Positions 60,061 through 64,000 of a DNA stretch of 64,000 nucleotides are shown here, one piece after another. Positions within the stretch are counted from its first letter, which is position 1, and the number at the start of each line of letters is the position of its first letter. Under the pieces are notes generated by a model. That model was not told where the DNA came from, did not search any database, and saw nothing but the letters and a program-made list of their open reading frames with translations. The position numbers were made by a program, and so were the translations under genes. Source of the stretch: Candidatus Heimdallarchaeota archaeon (GTDB lineage: Archaea; Asgardarchaeota; Heimdallarchaeia; Heimdallarchaeales; Heimdallarchaeaceae); the NCBI GenBank assembly GCA_030603365.1, contig JAUVXV010000008.1:62001-126000 (forward strand). The letters run 5' to 3'.

Positions 60061-63000
60061 ATGTCGAAGAACTTTCCTTATGACTTATGGATGACAGCTG
60101 GAAGCGATGCTGGTATTAGCTTTGCAACAATTGGAAGTTTAGCAAAAGATTCAAGCATGATGCAGGGAATTCTCCTCTCTCTTCAAACACTTATGACAAC
60201 AGAAGTTAATGTGAGCAATTCACAATTTATGACAGGAGAAAATGAATATGTTAAATTCGGAACATTTACTCTTGCTGAAGAAGCTGATAATGTTGTTGTA
60301 CAATATGTGGTTAAATCGGATCAACCAAATAAACTGACAAAAGAAAACGAAATGCTGGTTCAAGAATTAGCTCTTTCATTTTGTCGATTTATCATATTAA
60401 CACCTAAATTTCATCAACACCTAGCAACTGGGAGAATGATATCATCAGACAATGTATCTAAAGCATTTCTAAAAGCTTGCACAATTGCTAAACAGAAGAT
60501 TTTTGTATCTAAAAACAACAAAGGACTTTTGGATTTAATTGATAAAAATCTGAAAAATATTGAAAAGGACAGTCTGAAATTCCCAACGGTTGCTCAACTT
60601 CGAAATCTGAAAGAATGGATAGGTGAGGATGAGAAATCTTGGGAAGATGGAGCTTTAGTTCCATTTAAACGTCAGCTACTAGTACAGATGGTTGCTCAAG
60701 ACATTTTGAATCAAATAATAACTGAGGATCCTTTTGTCCTAATAGAATTCGAAACCCCAAGATATGTTATTGAAGAAATTAGAAATCATATAGAAAGATT
60801 TCTCAGGGGTAAAGAAATCAAACCCAAAGAGCTTATTGAAGAGTACTTAGTCAAGAATATGGATAAAAAGGTTGCAGCTCAACTCAAGAAACTTTCAATC
60901 GATGAGATTCATTCTGCTAACTCCTTTATAGCCCACAACCTAGCAAAAGAGGTAATCTTTGCACTTTCTAAGGAAAATCCTATTTGTTCCTTAGTAGATT
61001 TTCGAAGTGTAGATTTATTTTCAGCAATTCGAAATCAGATAAGTACAGCTACAGAAGTTCCTAATCCGGGTAACATGATATGTGATGCTCTCATAGAAGA
61101 CGTTTCTCCCTTAGCATTACAGAGTGCAAGACTCTTTTACAATCAGCTCATACAACCATTTATAGGTAGAAAACTACCACCCAGTATTTGGAATGTAATT
61201 GTTGATTTCACATTTTCTATATTAGACGAAAAAAAGATTAAACCTTCTAACAAGAAAAAAGGAAAGAATAAGGGCACATCTATTGGTGTTAAACGCGATT
61301 TATTAAAAGAGAGAATATCAAAATTATCAGTAATTCAACCAAAATGGCAAAAGGAACTAACTAAGAAGTTCTCTGACATGGGTATAGGAAAACAACTTCA
61401 AATCTCTAATGTTGAAGAATCTGTTTTATTTGCAAGTGCATTAGAAAGAGCTATTATCACAACATTAGAAAAAATAGTAAAAGATCAGCTTTTCAATTCT
61501 AACTTAGGAGACATATTTTCTTATATGATTAATTCATTCAAAGCTATTGCTCCTAAAACAGTTTTTGTTAATATTCTTGAAGGAATTATGACTGATTTAA
61601 AAAACAGGAAATATGAAGCACCAACACAAATGGGTTTGAACACCAAAGATTTGATAAGTGCTGCAATTGAAGAAGGAACAATTAGAGCTCATGTAAATTC
61701 AGTACCAGTTCAGTTAAAGAAATTATTTTTCAAAGGTAGTTTTCTTCGATTTGATGGTAGAAAGATATCAGCAGCAGAGGTACTTCTAAAACAGGGAATA
61801 ACACTCAATGTTAGTAATAAAGTAATGCCACTTCGAGAAGCAGAGTGTGATGCTGAATTCTTGACAACTTGTTTTATGAATACAAAAATTCTCAAGAAAG
61901 CATATCCTAAGGCAATCCTTCGAGGCATGATTGAATCATATCTTCAGCAAATGTTCCATTTTGAAGGAGAAGTTTACAACCAACTAGATACTTTGATTAC
62001 TGTTTTTAATAGAGAAGTTGCTTCGAAATTAATACCAGCTCATCGATTACCTGACGTCAGAAATAGTTTTCCCTCTTTTCCACTCATTAGAGATGTTCCT
62101 CAAAAATTCACAGGGAAAAATTTCCACGATAGATGTCAGGAAAGCTGGAACGAGTATGCTCCAAAAATCCACAAAACGATACAAGATCTACTCACAGGTT
62201 TCTCTTCATTAAGGTTAAACGATTTAAACTATAAGAAGAAAGCTATGAAACTATACAATACAGCAACTAAAGAACTTAAGTATATTCGAAAGAATCTGAT
62301 TAAGAATTGGAGTCCATTAAACGACCAAATGACAAAAATGGTCGAAAATTGGTCAAAAGAAGTAAGTGTTGATCTTTCAGCTCATCTTGATACAATTAGA
62401 AAGCAAGCACACAATTGGGTAGGTAATGAATTTAAAATTCAAAAATTAGAATATGGCAAGTTCACAGTATCTGAGAAACAAAGTCTTAAGGAAATCATTG
62501 ATACCGTAAATAAACTAAATCCACAAGAAATTGCAGATTTGCCTAAGAATTTCATGGAAATAGCTATCTCTATCCTCTTATACAGAAGAATTCCTGAATA
62601 TGTGATAGATGAATCTTATACTCAAATGATAAGTGGGGAGAAAAAAATAGCTGATTCTGTTCTGAAAGCTTGGGGAAAAAGTCGTTCTAGGAAAGAATTT
62701 GAAAATAACTTATATCTTAATATGAGAGCTTTAGGAAATACTTTCACAAAGATGATCAATACCTATGGTAGACTTACAAGTACTTTGTTTGTAGAAAACG
62801 ATTTGGAGCTTTCTAGTGATATCAAAGGTTATTACATCATTTTAGGCAATCTTCCCAAGGAGATATATTTAACTAAAAATAGTGTTTTCGATATACTAAA
62901 ATTCCCAAATGTGGACGTTGTCAGTCATCCTAAGGACTGGGAAATCCGTTTGTATTTGGAACCTGATTATAAGAGAGAGATGGATGAATATAGAGACAGA

Positions 63001-63207
63001 TTAATCGTCATGAGTGATATTGTAGGGTTTGTTGCTCGCAAAAAATTTGATGAAAATACAGGTCCTGTTCTTGAAGGGATGAAATCTGTAATCTCTTATC
63101 TCATTGAAAATGGGGAAGCTAATATTATAGACCTTTCAGAAACAATAAAAGAAGCACTTTTCAGGCTCTCTGAATATCCTACAACTGTTACAGAGGAAAA
63201 AGAGTAA
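60061..63207 (+). CDS. Large protein of unknown function (1048 residues)
   Basis: A single uninterrupted frame; ATG 60061 follows GAGGT, and a GTG at 60052 is also possible. The first about 110 residues (WMTAGSDAGISFATIGSLAK, then a helix and TGENEYVKFGTFTL) resemble a longin/roadblock-like sensor domain by eye. The rest is mostly helical, highly charged, with a Lys-rich linker near 400 (KPSNKKKGKNKG). It has no membrane span and no nucleotide-binding motif. C-terminus is EEKE. I do not recognise a family; cytoplasmic scaffold or trafficking-related is speculative. TATA-like ATTAAATATA at 59996-60005. Confidence 0.75.
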   Translation: MSKNFPYDLWMTAGSDAGISFATIGSLAKDSSMMQGILLSLQTLMTTEVNVSNSQFMTGENEYVKFGTFTLAEEADNVVVQYVVKSDQPNKLTKENEMLVQELALSFCRFIILTPKFHQHLATGRMISSDNVSKAFLKACTIAKQKIFVSKNNKGLLDLIDKNLKNIEKDSLKFPTVAQLRNLKEWIGEDEKSWEDGALVPFKRQLLVQMVAQDILNQIITEDPFVLIEFETPRYVIEEIRNHIERFLRGKEIKPKELIEEYLVKNMDKKVAAQLKKLSIDEIHSANSFIAHNLAKEVIFALSKENPICSLVDFRSVDLFSAIRNQISTATEVPNPGNMICDALIEDVSPLALQSARLFYNQLIQPFIGRKLPPSIWNVIVDFTFSILDEKKIKPSNKKKGKNKGTSIGVKRDLLKERISKLSVIQPKWQKELTKKFSDMGIGKQLQISNVEESVLFASALERAIITTLEKIVKDQLFNSNLGDIFSYMINSFKAIAPKTVFVNILEGIMTDLKNRKYEAPTQMGLNTKDLISAAIEEGTIRAHVNSVPVQLKKLFFKGSFLRFDGRKISAAEVLLKQGITLNVSNKVMPLREAECDAEFLTTCFMNTKILKKAYPKAILRGMIESYLQQMFHFEGEVYNQLDTLITVFNREVASKLIPAHRLPDVRNSFPSFPLIRDVPQKFTGKNFHDRCQESWNEYAPKIHKTIQDLLTGFSSLRLNDLNYKKKAMKLYNTATKELKYIRKNLIKNWSPLNDQMTKMVENWSKEVSVDLSAHLDTIRKQAHNWVGNEFKIQKLEYGKFTVSEKQSLKEIIDTVNKLNPQEIADLPKNFMEIAISILLYRRIPEYVIDESYTQMISGEKKIADSVLKAWGKSRSRKEFENNLYLNMRALGNTFTKMINTYGRLTSTLFVENDLELSSDIKGYYIILGNLPKEIYLTKNSVFDILKFPNVDVVSHPKDWEIRLYLEPDYKREMDEYRDRLIVMSDIVGFVARKKFDENTGPVLEGMKSVISYLIENGEANIIDLSETIKEALFRLSEYPTTVTEEKE

Positions 63208-63251
63208 GTTAGGAGAGTAAGCATCTAGAACGAGCTAAAATCTCATCTACA

Positions 63252-63259
63252 TTTTTTTT
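63252..63259 (+). terminator. Poly-T terminator after the large unknown gene
   Basis: Eight consecutive T residues about 45 nt past the stop at 63207, consistent with a U-rich archaeal terminator. The remaining DNA up to 63386 shows nothing else recognisable. Confidence 0.45.
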
Positions 63260-63386
63260 CTATATGTTCTTTCTTTGTTCGAGGAGATTGATACCTGAGT
63301 TCAGTATTGAAAAATCACCTCACTGAACATCCCATTTCACCAGAAACCTACTCACTTTTTAAAACTGTTAAACTATTCAAAGCGTT

Positions 63387-64000
63387 TTATTTTGGTATTC
63401 TAGGGCCAAAAATAGCAGTACCAATTCTGATTAGATTTGAACCTTCTTCTATAGCTATTTCGTAATTACCTGACATTCCCATAGAGAGATGTAGTTCGTC
63501 TTTGTTCACCATTGGCATAAATTTTTCTTTAAAAATTTTGTAAGTTTTTGCGAAGAATTTTCTCAAAATCTGAGGTGTTGTTTCATATTTTAAAGGAGCA
63601 ATTGTCATTAAGCCTTGAATATCAATTGAAGTGTAATGTTGTGAAAGAGATAAGAACTTCATAAATTCTCCCTCATTGAGCCCTTTTCTGTTTTCGTCTT
63701 CACTGAAATCAACTTGAAGATAAATTGGATACAGCTGATTTCTCTTCTCTGCATACTTGTTAAGTAAAGAAAGAATCTTCTCAGTTTTTACACTTTGAAC
63801 TAAATCACATTTTTCAACCGCAAATTTAGTTTTATTGGATTGTAATTGTCCTACTACGTGTACAATAATTGATGGTAAATAACTTTTGATTTGGTTGATT
63901 TTCGCTTTAAGTTCAGTGCCGACAACTTCTCCCACATATTTCAGACCAGCGTCTAGAGCAGGTTCAATCCTTGCCATCTCTATTCTTTTTGTTACACCAA
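63387..64000 (-). CDS. YggS/PROSC-type PLP homeostasis protein (partial, 5' end off window)
   Basis: At least 204 residues; the frame is open through the window edge. The codons just before the internal ATG at 63977 read GVTKRIE, matching the PLP-lysine motif (AVSKTK) of the family, so the true start is beyond base 64000. Later motifs HVVGQLQSNKTK, LQVDFSEDENRKGL, GLMTIAPL, SMGMSGNYEIAIEEGSNLIR and IGTAIFGPR are all diagnostic. It binds pyridoxal 5'-phosphate and helps manage free PLP. Confidence 0.92.
   Translation of the reverse strand, partial: GVTKRIEMARIEPALDAGLKYVGEVVGTELKAKINQIKSYLPSIIVHVVGQLQSNKTKFAVEKCDLVQSVKTEKILSLLNKYAEKRNQLYPIYLQVDFSEDENRKGLNEGEFMKFLSLSQHYTSIDIQGLMTIAPLKYETTPQILRKFFAKTYKIFKEKFMPMVNKDELHLSMGMSGNYEIAIEEGSNLIRIGTAIFGPRIPK

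Noticed and set aside
1..64000. tRNA, rRNA and CRISPR arrays
   Set aside because: Intergenic gaps were scanned for the tRNA T-arm pattern and for spaced direct repeats; none was convincing. Most gaps are under 200 nt.

Overview
The window is AT-rich, gene-dense archaeal DNA. It carries archaeal information-processing genes (intein-split MCM, Hel308, GINS, NurA/HerA, LSm, eS17, RIO2, DUF460, DUF211) and archaeal lipid genes (HMG-CoA reductase, polyprenyl synthase, a CDP-archaeol synthase remnant). It also carries genes typical of the Asgard (Promethearchaeota) lineage: a Rab-like small GTPase and an ESCRT-II Vps22/EAP30-like protein. I infer an Asgard archaeon, possibly Heimdallarchaeia-like; the finer placement is a guess. 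No rRNA, tRNA, CRISPR array or insertion sequence was recognised.

Layout. 1-938 (minus): pyruvate:ferredoxin oxidoreductase porC-porD-porA. 1.1-4.9 kb: Rab-like GTPase with an aberrant G3 motif, P-loop kinase, KaiC-like protein without a Walker A lysine, Cys-rich protein, carS remnant, HDAC-family deacetylase. 5-10 kb: UMF1-like transporter, MoxR ATPase/VWA pair joined by an A7 slippery sequence, YdjM-like membrane protein. 10.2-21.7 kb (plus): a replication and repair block with MCM (two inteins), Hel308 (C-terminal PIP box), GINS, CTP synthase, NurA, HerA and LSm. 21.7-27 kb: DUF460, RIO2, methyltransferase, ArsR-like regulator, DRG-like GTPase. 27-34 kb: amidohydrolase, DUF362, MFS transporter, ABC-2 export operon. 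34-36 kb: hexulose-phosphate-synthase-like protein and a beta-CASP RNase. 36-38.5 kb: Vps22-like protein, nucleoside phosphorylase, exported protein. 38.6-42.8 kb (minus): HMG-CoA reductase, eS17, KaiC-like ATPase, PIN-helical-repeat protein. 42.8-47 kb: sugar epimerase, tandem inositol-phosphate synthase paralogues, polyprenyl synthase. 47-51.4 kb (minus): a divergent complex I-like membrane arm (J-K-L-N). 51.5-53 kb: two related exported proteins. 53-57 kb: heterodimeric ABC exporter. 57-59.5 kb: indolepyruvate oxidoreductase iorAB. 59.5-64 kb: DUF211, an unrecognised 1048-residue protein, and a PLP-homeostasis protein running off the end.

Functional themes are ferredoxin-linked 2-oxoacid metabolism (Por, Ior), DNA replication and repair, isoprenoid/inositol lipid synthesis, and membrane or trafficking proteins. 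Many first genes have a TATA-like box centred about 24-29 nt before the start codon, which implies leaderless mRNAs. Genes inside operons more often have Shine-Dalgarno sequences and 1-10 nt overlaps.

All identifications come from reading motifs by eye; no database search was run. Promoters, the frameshift and residue-loss claims are inferences for checking.
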